Shown here: piece after piece, positions 1 through 8,335 of the stretch
Position numbering within the stretch: position 1 is the first letter of the stretch
Layout of the letters: the number at the start of each line of letters is the position of its first letter
Virus record (IMG/VR): IMGVR_UViG_3300025887_000083
Coordinates: 1-32,989 of that record
Length of the DNA stretch: 32,989 nucleotides
Strand: one strand, 5' to 3'
From: a virus
The notes under the pieces: generated by a model
The model's input: only the letters and a program-made list of their open reading frames with translations
Databases searched by the model: none
What the model was told of the DNA's origin: nothing
Translations under genes and position numbers: made by a program

Positions 1-859
1 ACTAAACTGTACATTGTCAACTCGTCCTCAACCTTAACAATCCCAGAAGTATTTACAAATGTGTTGTCGTTTTGATCGTGGTAAAGGATTTCGTTTGTAA
101 CCGTTAGAACGTTATCCGGTATCAAAACTTTGATTTGGTTAACGTCAACTAACAAAGTAGTATAGTTGGCTAACTCAGCCGTTTGCAAAGAAGAAACACA
201 ATATGCCGCAATCGCAAAGTATTTATCTTTGTAAGCGTCTATTTTAGCTAATACGTCAGCACCGAAATTAATATCAAGGTTACAAGTAACTGAACCGCCC
301 GGACCAGTACCATTAACTGTTACGGTGTAATTTGTTATAACTCTATAATCAGTAAAGAATTGTTCACCATTTACCGCGCCAACAAAAGGCGTAGAATGAA
401 CCGCTCTATCAAAACAATAATTCTCTTGCATTAGAGTATTTATGTTCTGATAATCTCCTGGAGACTCTGGAAGCATTATGAAGTTTAAAGTTATATACTC
501 GGCGTCAAATAAACCGACATTCTCAATATCAAAAGTTATACTGGTACTTGCGTATCTATCAATAGTTTCGATTGAGTTATTGTAGCTTAGATTAGTCACA
601 TTCCAATCTCTATTCCCTCCGTTGTATTCTTCGTCAAACCAGCCAGTATTACCTTCTTTGTCGTCAAATATACCTTCTTGATATACGTTTGGGTCTTGCA
701 AAGTTCTATAACCCCTAAATCTAAAAGTATGTTTTAGGCAGCTATCCCTATCGAAGTACGGTGGTGGTTGGTTGTCAAGTAGGCTAATTAGTTGCGTATG
801 CTTGTAAAATGGGTGTATAAAAAAGTCTTGTTCAACTTGAAAAATGTATCTGTAATTAT
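1..859. repeat. Diverged terminal repeat, left copy
   Basis: This stretch aligns end to end with 32133-32989 at roughly 90% identity by hand count, with a net 3-bp length difference near 380-410. The reading frame is preserved throughout. It is too diverged for an exact terminal redundancy and fits two alleles at the ends of a circular assembly. Confidence 0.9.
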
Positions 860-1466
860 CTCTGTCAGCGCCTTGCGTAATATTTGCCACTCGTGCCGCC
901 CCTATTTGCCATGATTTACGCCCTATTGCTTCCATTTCAGTAGCTGAACTTGGAATAGCGGCCAAAGTACCGTATTCGTAACGCATTAAATTACCGTCAA
1001 CCTTTGAAGTAAATGTAGTCGGGTCGTCATTTTCTGGAAGTCCAAAGTCAAACGTAACACCTAAACTTTCTTGATCTAAATTAAGCCTACCAACTAAAGC
1101 AGTATCAACCGCTAAGTTAGTTGCTAGCCCAAGATTATCATAAACACGAATAGACCTGTCGTCTATTTTTTCTCTGATTATGTAGCTTCTATTGTTAGCA
1201 ATAACATTAGTATTTTCAATTACTAAAGTATCACCTACATTAAATTCTGCAAACGCATTACCTCTTGAATAGTCGGTTATCCAGTCGTTAGTTTTAAAGT
1301 TCTGGTCGCCAATATTTATACTTCTGTTGGTTGATAGTTGTACCCAAGTTTCACACCTTACTTGAAAGGTTGCAGTCATTTTCTGGAAGATATTACCTTT
1401 TAAATAGTCAACATTTCCGGTAACATTTTCGGGTGCAATTTCTCTACTTTCTAAAAATACTCCCAT
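1..1466 (-). CDS. Large tail / host-contact protein, N-terminal part (runs off left edge)
   Basis: An open frame of 488 codons runs from an ATG at 1466 to the left edge with no stop. The ATG shares one base with the stop of the upstream 73-aa gene (TAATG). The protein begins MGVFLESREIAPENVTG and looks rich in beta strand, with no catalytic motif I recognise. It follows the tape measure and hub genes in transcription order, so a role in the tail tip or host contact is inferred from position. Its last ~286 codons are homologous to the first ~285 codons of the partial gene at the right edge. If the window is circular, the two are alleles of one gene of about 780 codons. Confidence 0.8.
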   Translation of the reverse strand, partial: MGVFLESREIAPENVTGNVDYLKGNIFQKMTATFQVRCETWVQLSTNRSINIGDQNFKTNDWITDYSRGNAFAEFNVGDTLVIENTNVIANNRSYIIREKIDDRSIRVYDNLGLATNLAVDTALVGRLNLDQESLGVTFDFGLPENDDPTTFTSKVDGNLMRYEYGTLAAIPSSATEMEAIGRKSWQIGAARVANITQGADRDNYRYIFQVEQDFFIHPFYKHTQLISLLDNQPPPYFDRDSCLKHTFRFRGYRTLQDPNVYQEGIFDDKEGNTGWFDEEYNGGNRDWNVTNLSYNNSIETIDRYASTSITFDIENVGLFDAEYITLNFIMLPESPGDYQNINTLMQENYCFDRAVHSTPFVGAVNGEQFFTDYRVITNYTVTVNGTGPGGSVTCNLDINFGADVLAKIDAYKDKYFAIAAYCVSSLQTAELANYTTLLVDVNQIKVLIPDNVLTVTNEILYHDQNDNTFVNTSGIVKVEDELTMYSL

Positions 1467-1687
1467 TATAAAGTGTTGTTATATCGTTTGACTAAATCAT
1501 TAGTTTCTTGTTGTTGGCTTTGAATCTTGCTTTTAAACTGCATTAAAGTTTCTCGCGCTCTTTCCTTTTCCGATTCTTTTAAGTTGGAAAAATCAAAAGA
1601 GTTAATAGCTTCATTCATTATTGCAGTACCCTCAGTTACTACTTTGCTTAGATTTTTTGATAGTTCTTTTAATTTTCTTTCGTTCAT
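1466..1687 (-). CDS. Small coiled-coil protein between tail hub and host-contact gene
   Basis: A 73-aa, almost entirely helical, charged protein (MNERKLKELSKNLSKVV...) with heptad-like spacing of Leu, Val and Ile. Its ATG overlaps the last base of the upstream hub gene, and its TAA overlaps the ATG of the next gene, so it is translationally coupled on both sides. I do not recognise the family. Position suggests a small structural or assembly factor of the tail tip. The plus-strand frame over it is a shadow. Confidence 0.75.
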   Translation of the reverse strand: MNERKLKELSKNLSKVVTEGTAIMNEAINSFDFSNLKESEKERARETLMQFKSKIQSQQQETNDLVKRYNNTL

Positions 1688-3552
1688 TACCTTCCAATTG
1701 GTGAAATAATTGTTTCCTCTATATTGTTAGTGTACATTTTTTTTTCTTGAATTACAAATTTAGCCAATCTATCTTGAGGATTAAACTCAAAACTCAAAAC
1801 CTTGCAAACCGTACCATTTGACAATTTAACATATCCGTCCTCTTTTACGTTTCTGTAATCTTCTAAGTTCATTTGAATATTCTCATATTGGTAAATGAAC
1901 CTTTGTGCGGAATCTTTAGAAGGTGCAAAACTGTTAGACTTATGATAATTGGAATAAATGTATTCAGCATTAATTATTATCTCATTTTCATTTGCTAACT
2001 TGGTTTTCACTGGGTCAGTATTAACGTCTAGTAATACCAATTTATCAACTGTAAAAAGGTCTTTTTCTATTGCTAACATTCCAATTCTGTTTTCGATAAC
2101 GTCGTCTGTTGGTGGTGACTTTATCTCTTCTGGTCTTGGTGGCTCAAAAGGAATATCAATGCCAATAGTCTTTAGCTTTTTTATTATGTTTTCAATAAAA
2201 TCTAAAGCCTTGTTAATAACTTTTATAGCTCCATTTCCAGCTTTTACAAGAGTACCTAAAGGACCGGCTATAATTTTATAAAGTCCGCTAACCGCTTTTT
2301 CTGGGGCTGTTAAGGTTTTCTTTTTAATACCTCTTGCAAATCTTGATTGTCTTTGCTCAAAACCTTTAAGCAAGTAAAATAGCTTATTGCTTGGTTGTTT
2401 AATGTAGGATAAACTCACTTGAACGTTGTTGCCTTGCCAACTATTGATAGTGTTTTTGTCGGTAACGTCATAACTAAACGAAATATTGTAGTTACTTATA
2501 ATCTCGTTTGCGTTTGTTTCAAAGGCTGTATTTCTTACTGGTGGTAGTTTGAATCTTGAACCAACTACCGTATCATTATCTAGCACTATTTGTAAATTAG
2601 TCCCGTTAATAAGAACTTTTACATTTAACAATGTTCTCAATTCTCTAATCAAATCTCCAAATGTCCCCCTATAAAACCCTGTCTGGTCATTGTTTGGGCT
2701 AGGTTTAAAGAATCCTAATATCCTATCGTCTGTTTGATTTTCAATGTTACTATATGAAGCCGGTATAATGTGTGCCTTTTTCCAAACAGCATCATTTAAT
2801 AGCGGTGAAGAATAAGTTAGTCCTAATTGATCACAAGCTATTTCAAAATGCCTATTGATTGACATAGCTGGTTTGTACTTAATTTTTTGAATAATCAAGT
2901 CAACCAAATCAAGTATCAATTTAATTAATGCAACTATTAAAGTAATGGTATAAAGTATTTCAGCAATTAGTTTTAATATACCTCCAACGCTATCAATTAC
3001 AGAACTACTTTCTCCCGTCGCTTCTGCAATCATTATAATTTGCTTTGTTAAAGCGTCAAAAACAAATGTAGTAGTTAGGCTGATCAACATTAATTCCGTA
3101 TAGTTTGGAATGCTCGTTAAAACATAAGGAACATAAACAAAGTCAGAAGGTAGTATAATTTCCTTATCAAATAAATTATTGAAATCTATACCGTCAGCAA
3201 CTCCGCTATCTAACCAATCAATTGAGGCTTTAGGAACAGAATCCACTACACATAAGTCTTGTTCAAAACGTGCTGTTTGCAAGTCAATGTAACCGTCAAA
3301 GATTGTAAGTTTTAGTCCGTTTTCAACTAATTCTATCTTGTGCGCTAGTCCAGCAGTTACACCAGTATCTCCCGTCATTCCAGCGTCAAAATAAGACCTT
3401 AACAATGAAGCCTCATAATCTATCCATTCAAATCTTTTAATGCTAGTGGCTTGGTCTAAACCGTCACTATCCCTCTGGACTTGTAGATAAAGGTCTGGAA
3501 AGTTTACTGGCTTTTGAACCTTTACGCCTTTTATGTAGTGAATCTGTTGCAT
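1687..3552 (-). CDS. Tail hub / baseplate protein with a membrane-like hydrophobic segment
   Basis: A 621-aa protein lying directly after the tape measure gene, with which it overlaps by one base. This is the usual place of the distal-tail or tail-associated hub protein of siphoviruses. The N-terminal ~130 residues look like a beta-rich tail domain. Residues ~191-221 form a strongly hydrophobic helix (LIAEILYTITLIVALIKLIL), and a second amphipathic region lies near 425-470 (Gly/Ala/Ile/Lys-rich). The C-terminal part returns to mixed alpha/beta. No peptidoglycan hydrolase motif is visible. The hub call is from context; the hydrophobic segment suggests contact with or insertion into a host membrane, which is inference. 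Confidence 0.7.
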   Translation of the reverse strand: MQQIHYIKGVKVQKPVNFPDLYLQVQRDSDGLDQATSIKRFEWIDYEASLLRSYFDAGMTGDTGVTAGLAHKIELVENGLKLTIFDGYIDLQTARFEQDLCVVDSVPKASIDWLDSGVADGIDFNNLFDKEIILPSDFVYVPYVLTSIPNYTELMLISLTTTFVFDALTKQIIMIAEATGESSSVIDSVGGILKLIAEILYTITLIVALIKLILDLVDLIIQKIKYKPAMSINRHFEIACDQLGLTYSSPLLNDAVWKKAHIIPASYSNIENQTDDRILGFFKPSPNNDQTGFYRGTFGDLIRELRTLLNVKVLINGTNLQIVLDNDTVVGSRFKLPPVRNTAFETNANEIISNYNISFSYDVTDKNTINSWQGNNVQVSLSYIKQPSNKLFYLLKGFEQRQSRFARGIKKKTLTAPEKAVSGLYKIIAGPLGTLVKAGNGAIKVINKALDFIENIIKKLKTIGIDIPFEPPRPEEIKSPPTDDVIENRIGMLAIEKDLFTVDKLVLLDVNTDPVKTKLANENEIIINAEYIYSNYHKSNSFAPSKDSAQRFIYQYENIQMNLEDYRNVKEDGYVKLSNGTVCKVLSFEFNPQDRLAKFVIQEKKMYTNNIEETIISPIGR

Positions 3553-6011
3553 TATCCGTTAAGTCTTGGTCTGCGTTTAGCGGCTCTTAATACCTTTCTC
3601 AGTCCTCTTCTATGCTCTTCTTTACTTATGTTTCCGTTAGGGTCTATATTCAAATGGAACTGTATTCCCTCAACCGCTGTTGTGACTTTTTCCAGGCCGC
3701 TTACAATGTTTTGATCGTTAAGACTTGCAACTGATACACCGCCTTGATTGTTTAATGCTAAGTCAACTAAATCCTTGTTTGATATGTTTCCTAGCTTGTT
3801 CCTAACCCTTAATGAGTCTTTGTGACCTATTACCCTTTCTTCTTGTGTTAAGGCTACTAAGGTATTGTCTTTGCCGTTTCCTTTTAGGTTAGCCTTAGCG
3901 TCGTCACCTACTCGGTCTGTTCCTTCGTAAAATGAACCAGCAATAAGGTTTATAGCGGCTTGTGCTGCTAGCGCCTTACCAACGGCTTCAACTGGATTGC
4001 CTCCGTCTTTTAATGCTGCTAGTACTGACTCATAAAATACTTGTCTTTTTTGGCGTTTCTCTTGCTTTTCCGCTAGTTCTTGCTGTTCTAGTTCTATTTC
4101 AGCTTGTTTCTTTTGACTTTCAGCTAAAGTGTTGTCAAGACCTTGCGCTGCTAGTTGCGCTTGAACGTCTATATTTTGAGTAGTTCGTTCGGCTTTACGT
4201 TCTAGTTTTTCTTGTTCTTGGTCGGCTGCTCTATCTTGTGCTTCACCAACTTGGCCTAATACGTTTTCAACTTGGCCTATTTGTTCTTTTCTTAGTGCTT
4301 CCTTGTCTTTGGCTAATTGTTCTGCGATCTTACGCTGTTCATCAGCCGCTTTTAAATCAGCGTCTATCTGGTCTTGCGCTGCTTTTTCAGCGGCCTTTTT
4401 AGCTTCTTCGTCTGCTTTTTTCTTAGCCTTCGCTCTCTCTTGGTCTGCTTTTGCTAGTGCTTTTGCTTCTGCGTCAAAATCAAGTGTAAATGGGTCGTCC
4501 TCTACGTTTTCTTCTTGAAGTAAGCTATCTCTAACTTTTTTAGCATCCGCAGCAGCTGCCTTTTCTAAAGCTAATTTATTTTTAGCTAAAGCAATTTCTT
4601 CTCTATTTAAAGTATTTCTATTTATTAAAGCCTCGCTTCTAAACCCTTCGTTTTCTTCTTGTTTGTCTGCTATCTCAAATTCAACCCTCTTAACCTCTTT
4701 TTGTAGTTCTAAATTATCTTTATCGTTAAGTAATAGTATTCCCAAGTTTTTAAGTCTTTTTTCCTGAAACTCAACTTGTTCTTTTTCTCGCTTATTGATA
4801 ACGGTTAATAGTTTTTCATTTGCAGCCCTTCGCTCGTCAATACTTAAAGTTTCGTCATCCCTGATTTGTCTTAATTTCTCAGCGTCTTGCAGTTGTTTTT
4901 TTGCAACTCGGTCCGACTCAATTTCAATAACTTCAAGTTCAGCTAAAGCATTTTGAGCGGCTGAAACACTGGTAGCACTCATCGCATTCTCAATACCAAA
5001 AAGGCCAATACTTAACGCAGTTGCTAAATCTGATAACACACCACCACCTTTTCCGTCTGCTCCTAACAATTTAGCAAACTTATTACCAGCTATATTAAAT
5101 GAACTAGATAATGTATTTGTTGCTGTTGCTAAATCATAACTTCCAGCCGTTGAAGTTGCATAAAGTCCAGCTAAAGCAGTAAGACCAGCAGTTACAGCAC
5201 CGACTGGAGTTGTTAACTGTCCTAAACTTATCCCAAACAAATTAGTGCTTTCTATGCTTTGTCCGATTCCGTCTTTGTAATTACCTACATTTCTTTGAAA
5301 GTTACCGATTGAAGCGTCGTTATCTTTTACTTGTTTGTCAAGTTTTTTTAACTCTTTAAGTAACTTGCCTCCAACGTCTAAGTTCTCCCTTTCTGCTTCG
5401 GTTAGGTTACGATAAGCCGCCTTTAGCTGTCCTAGTCTTTGGGCTTGTGCATTAAATGAAGTTTCAGCCTCTTGACCTTGTTTGACTTGCGCTTTAATTG
5501 CAAACCCTAACTTTGAATTTGCTACTGTTAGTTGTGCAATCTCTTTATTATTCTTAGTTGTTGCTCGGTTGTATTTAGATAGACTTATTTGCCCTCTTTG
5601 GTATTCTTTATTTAAAAGGTTTTGACGCCTTTTAATGTCAGCTAATAAAGTTTTGTTTTGGGTTTGTCTGGCTATATTAGCGTCTAAACTACCGTTAACG
5701 TCGTCAATTATCTTTTTGACTTTCTTTTGATTCTCAATTGAGTTTTCAACCTCTTTATTAAATTGCTCGGTCGCTTCGTCAGCGTCCTTTTGTGCCATTT
5801 CAAACGCCTTAACATTGGTTGTAGTTTGGCTTACTACTTCATTGTATTTCTTAATGTCGTCACCACTATTAAAGGCTTGTGTTTTGCTTATGTCTTTTAA
5901 ACTAGTTAGGTTTTCTTCTAATACTTTCCTCAATGCAGCAGCGGCCTTTATAACCGTAGCAAATAGATTCGGATCAAAAACTTCTTCGCTAGTTATCTTC
6001 TTATTTGCCAT
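3552..6011 (-). CDS. Tail tape measure protein
   Basis: An 819-aa protein of the tape-measure type, which fills the tail tube and sets its length; at about 1.5 angstrom per residue it would specify a tail of roughly 120 nm. Residues ~10-250 are helical, with the phrase NFQRNVGNYKDGIG typical of phage tape measures. Then comes a hydrophobic Gly/Ala/Thr-rich stretch near 255-300. Residues ~350-680 are very long charged coiled coil (runs such as AKKKADEEAKKAAEKAAQD), and a basic tail ends in RRPRLNG. It is among the longest genes in the window, lies between the small tail genes and the hub, and overlaps its upstream neighbour by 11 bp. Confidence 0.92.
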   Translation of the reverse strand: MANKKITSEEVFDPNLFATVIKAAAALRKVLEENLTSLKDISKTQAFNSGDDIKKYNEVVSQTTTNVKAFEMAQKDADEATEQFNKEVENSIENQKKVKKIIDDVNGSLDANIARQTQNKTLLADIKRRQNLLNKEYQRGQISLSKYNRATTKNNKEIAQLTVANSKLGFAIKAQVKQGQEAETSFNAQAQRLGQLKAAYRNLTEAERENLDVGGKLLKELKKLDKQVKDNDASIGNFQRNVGNYKDGIGQSIESTNLFGISLGQLTTPVGAVTAGLTALAGLYATSTAGSYDLATATNTLSSSFNIAGNKFAKLLGADGKGGGVLSDLATALSIGLFGIENAMSATSVSAAQNALAELEVIEIESDRVAKKQLQDAEKLRQIRDDETLSIDERRAANEKLLTVINKREKEQVEFQEKRLKNLGILLLNDKDNLELQKEVKRVEFEIADKQEENEGFRSEALINRNTLNREEIALAKNKLALEKAAAADAKKVRDSLLQEENVEDDPFTLDFDAEAKALAKADQERAKAKKKADEEAKKAAEKAAQDQIDADLKAADEQRKIAEQLAKDKEALRKEQIGQVENVLGQVGEAQDRAADQEQEKLERKAERTTQNIDVQAQLAAQGLDNTLAESQKKQAEIELEQQELAEKQEKRQKRQVFYESVLAALKDGGNPVEAVGKALAAQAAINLIAGSFYEGTDRVGDDAKANLKGNGKDNTLVALTQEERVIGHKDSLRVRNKLGNISNKDLVDLALNNQGGVSVASLNDQNIVSGLEKVTTAVEGIQFHLNIDPNGNISKEEHRRGLRKVLRAAKRRPRLNG

Positions 6012-6441
6012 TCTTCAACATATTAAAGTGCGTGAAATACATTCGGACGCTCAACTTCTTATCGTCAATTGCAAAATTAAGGTTTTTAGTTAACAAAGCG
6101 ATTGACTTATAATAGTCGTATTCGCTATTCTCCATTGCCTTTTTGCGCTTCTCGCCTTCAAAAATGATTTTATCATAGGCTAAAGAACTGATTTGCGCCT
6201 TAACTTTTTTGATCTGGAATCGAATATCGTCTTTTAAAGTATCAATGTAGTTTGGGTCTTTTGAAAGCATATCAAAGTATTCAAGTTCGATTTTATCCCA
6301 TACCGGATTAAGTACCTTTTTTAAATGGTCCACGTCTATTTTATTTGGCATTTCATACACTAGGTGCTTTAAGTCGCCCGTTTCTAAAACTTTGTAATAA
6401 TAGTAAATAGGTAAATCGTCAATTGACTGCCAGTATTTCAT
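6001..6441 (-). CDS. Conserved tail-region protein upstream of the tape measure
   Basis: A 146-aa, mostly helical protein beginning MKYWQSIDDLPIYYYYKV. It overlaps the preceding 144-aa gene by 23 bp and the tape measure start by 11 bp. In many siphoviruses the gene just before the tape measure is a tail assembly chaperone that coats it, and this could be such a protein. However, I see no slippery sequence for the classical frameshifted pair, and the gene has its own ATG. Function is therefore inferred from position only. Confidence 0.7.
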   Translation of the reverse strand: MKYWQSIDDLPIYYYYKVLETGDLKHLVYEMPNKIDVDHLKKVLNPVWDKIELEYFDMLSKDPNYIDTLKDDIRFQIKKVKAQISSLAYDKIIFEGEKRKKAMENSEYDYYKSIALLTKNLNFAIDDKKLSVRMYFTHFNMLKNGK

Positions 6442-6853
6442 TGAGTATAATTTCTTGAATTTGTGGTATTAACTTGTCTCTTAATATTTCAAAACTTTCT
6501 TCGTTCAAACCTAAGATAGCCCCGTATTTGCTCAAATCTATGCCCTCTTTAACTGAATCAGCATAAATAGTTAAGTCTTTCTCGGTTACTTGTACAATGT
6601 CAAAACTATCGTAAAAGGCGCCAGTATCTTTTAACGTCCACCTTTTGCCGCTTGGTTTACCGTAATCGTAAACAATTGTTTTAGAGTAAAATGGAAGTTG
6701 TTTATCGTCTGCTAAAATACCAAATTGCAATTGGTTTTCCTGGTTCAACCGAATAATTAACTTCTGGTTGATCGTTTTGGAAAACAAAACAAAGAATAGT
6801 TTACCAGTAGCAAGGCTTTCAATGTTTCTTATTACTTGAAAAAGTCTATCCAT
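6419..6853 (-). CDS. Hypothetical tail protein, 144 aa
   Basis: A 144-aa alpha/beta protein (MDRLFQVIRNIESLATGK...) with a central phrase KDTGAFYDSFDIV and a helical C-terminus ending EIILNEILAVN. It begins at the base where the upstream 87-aa gene ends, and its 3' end overlaps the next gene. Proteins of this size with a 'TGxFYxSF'-like phrase occur in tail-completion regions of Bacteroidota phages, but I cannot assign a family securely. A minor tail or chaperone role is inferred from its place between tail tube and tape measure. Confidence 0.65.
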   Translation of the reverse strand: MDRLFQVIRNIESLATGKLFFVLFSKTINQKLIIRLNQENQLQFGILADDKQLPFYSKTIVYDYGKPSGKRWTLKDTGAFYDSFDIVQVTEKDLTIYADSVKEGIDLSKYGAILGLNEESFEILRDKLIPQIQEIILNEILAVN

Positions 6854-7116
6854 TACACCGTAAAGAAATAACTTTCCGTTGCTAATTGGTCAACATACTC
6901 TTCAATGTTTGTTGACAATAAAACGTCGTCTATTTCTGAATAAAGAACTATTAACGGTTCTTGGTACTCGGACGCTCTATTAGTGTACGTTATAACCATT
7001 TGCGGTGCCGCTAAATTAGGTTGTGCAATAATAACCGCAATAGGAAAAGTATAAATAAACTGACCCCCATTGCCTAACTTAGTTACTCCGTTTATCAATT
7101 CAAGTGAAAAACTCAT
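6853..7116 (-). CDS. Hypothetical small tail-region protein, 87 aa
   Basis: An 87-aa, beta-rich, acidic protein (MSFSLELINGVTKLGNGGQ...) with no recognised domain. It is the first gene after the terminator-like hairpin at 7129-7160 and starts 12 nt downstream of the hairpin's U-tract in transcript sense. It abuts the 144-aa gene with a one-base stop/start overlap. Probably a structural or assembly component of the tail, judged only from position. Confidence 0.65.
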   Translation of the reverse strand: MSFSLELINGVTKLGNGGQFIYTFPIAVIIAQPNLAAPQMVITYTNRASEYQEPLIVLYSEIDDVLLSTNIEEYVDQLATESYFFTV

Positions 7117-7128
7117 AGTTTAAAGTAT

Positions 7129-7160
7129 AAAAAAGCCCCAATAGCGTAAACTATTGAGGC
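7129..7160 (-). terminator. Intrinsic terminator-like hairpin upstream of the 87-aa gene
   Basis: On the minus strand GCCTCAATAG, a 6-nt loop and CTATTGGGGC form a 10-bp stem (one G-U pair) followed by TTTTTT. It lies between the 54-aa and 87-aa genes, inside the tail operon. Confidence 0.75.
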
Positions 7161-7189
7161 TAATTAAAAATAAATGTTTAACCTTTAAT

Positions 7190-7354
7190 TTACTTCTTTT
7201 TACTAGCGTCTTGGTAATCCTTCCAAGCCTTAGTTAAATCTCCTGTAAATCCAGAATCATAAAGAAAACGATTGAACTTTGTTTTATCGCCTTTCTTACG
7301 ACTATACAGCCCTAATTCAAGGTAACAAGTACCCGTTTTTGTTTTGAACTCCAT
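7190..7354 (-). CDS. Small protein following the tail tube gene, 54 aa
   Basis: A 54-aa ORF (MEFKTKTGTCYLELGLYSRK...ending DASKKK). The ATG lies one base after the TAG of the tail tube gene, so the two are probably translationally coupled. It ends 30 bp before the terminator-like hairpin at 7129-7160 and is therefore the last gene before that hairpin. It contains the phrase LYDSGFTGDLTKAWKDY and a lysine-rich end. No family recognised. A tail assembly role is plausible from position. Confidence 0.6.
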   Translation of the reverse strand: MEFKTKTGTCYLELGLYSRKKGDKTKFNRFLYDSGFTGDLTKAWKDYQDASKKK

Positions 7355-7355
7355 A

Positions 7356-8282
7356 CTATGGGATTGTTATTACAACAGCACTTAATAAAGTATCGTCATA
7401 TCCATTAGTAGCAGGTGCTATTCTTAGACTTAAAACGTCAGCAGAAGTTTGCGCTGAAAATGTAAAAGCGTATGTTCCTGTTGGAGTTTCGTTAAAGGTA
7501 GAAATCACAACAGGAGAAGCAGTAGTTACATTGTAAATTTCAAAGTCACTAATTACTAAACCACCAGCAACAACCGGATTAACTACTGATCCGTATGGAG
7601 TAGTTACTTTCATTGAGAAAGCAGTAGTCGAAATTGCAGAAGCAACACCGTTTAAGTTAATTAGACCATTGTAATCCAACCAAGAAGTTGAACTATCAAA
7701 GTCAGAAGCTAACAACATACCAACGTCAGAATCAGCAATTGAATCTTTCCATTGAAAGGTCAAAGAAATCTTAGCAACAGTTGTATCTGTTGTGTCGATT
7801 GTCTTAACGTCCCAAGTAGGCATTTTGATAGCCAAAGGATAAAGATAACCAGTAGTTCCTTTGTCACCTATCAAGTTGTCGTTACCGTCAACGATATAAG
7901 CCCCAACTTGACCACAACCGAAAGCGTCAATCGCTCCAGCATAAGTAGAACCCTGAAACCAAATCTCTCCTGTGAAAGTCTTTGCTCCGTTTCTTATTTT
8001 TGCAATCGTTCCTGAAGGTGCTTCTTCTGTAATAGAATCAGCTCTTTCATTTGTTACGTTTTCCATTGTCGGCAATGGGTAGTAACGCTCCGAAGAATCA
8101 GCAGCATTAATTAGGTTAATAATATCAGCGTTAGTAGGTATTGAACTAAGGTCAATCCCATTTCTAACATTTGAACCGTTTACCAAAGGAACGATTATAA
8201 TCTTTTTTGCAACAGCTTGTAAGGGTTGGCATGAACCAACTCCGGTATTACTAAGCGTTACGTCACATGAACAAACAGCCAT
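7356..8282 (-). CDS. Major tail (tube) protein
   Basis: A 308-aa protein beginning MAVCSCDVTLSNTGVGSCQP. Residues ~1-200 look like a tail-tube beta-sandwich, with a phrase (KISLTFQWKDSIADSDVG) where such proteins bind neighbouring subunits. Residues ~205-308 are Thr/Ser/Val-rich and resemble an Ig-like decoration domain of the kind often appended to tube proteins; that is inference. It lies upstream of the tape measure in transcription order. The gene has its own intergenic leader of 53 bp containing a -7-like box, fitting a highly expressed virion protein. Confidence 0.75.
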   Translation of the reverse strand: MAVCSCDVTLSNTGVGSCQPLQAVAKKIIIVPLVNGSNVRNGIDLSSIPTNADIINLINAADSSERYYPLPTMENVTNERADSITEEAPSGTIAKIRNGAKTFTGEIWFQGSTYAGAIDAFGCGQVGAYIVDGNDNLIGDKGTTGYLYPLAIKMPTWDVKTIDTTDTTVAKISLTFQWKDSIADSDVGMLLASDFDSSTSWLDYNGLINLNGVASAISTTAFSMKVTTPYGSVVNPVVAGGLVISDFEIYNVTTASPVVISTFNETPTGTYAFTFSAQTSADVLSLRIAPATNGYDDTLLSAVVITIP

Positions 8283-8314
8283 TTTTTTATTTTTTATAGT
8301 TAAACATTATTTTA

Positions 8315-8322
8315 CAAAATTA
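8315..8322 (-). promoter_or_regulatory. Candidate promoter -7 box of the tail tube gene
   Basis: Minus-strand TAATTTTG matches TAnnTTTG, 32 bp before the ATG in an A/T-rich gap. The -33 position, 19 bp upstream, reads TTTT rather than TTTG. The 12-mer ATTGTAATTTTG is identical to the one before the portal gene. Confidence 0.4.
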
Positions 8323-8335
8323 CAATTTTTTTTGC

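Noticed and set aside
3962-4518. Plus-strand frames inside the tape measure gene
   Set aside because: They are antisense shadows of Ala/Lys/Glu-rich coiled-coil codons and have no start context.
6419-6441. Programmed frameshift joining the two genes before the tape measure
   Set aside because: No slippery heptamer is seen in the overlap and the second gene has its own ATG.
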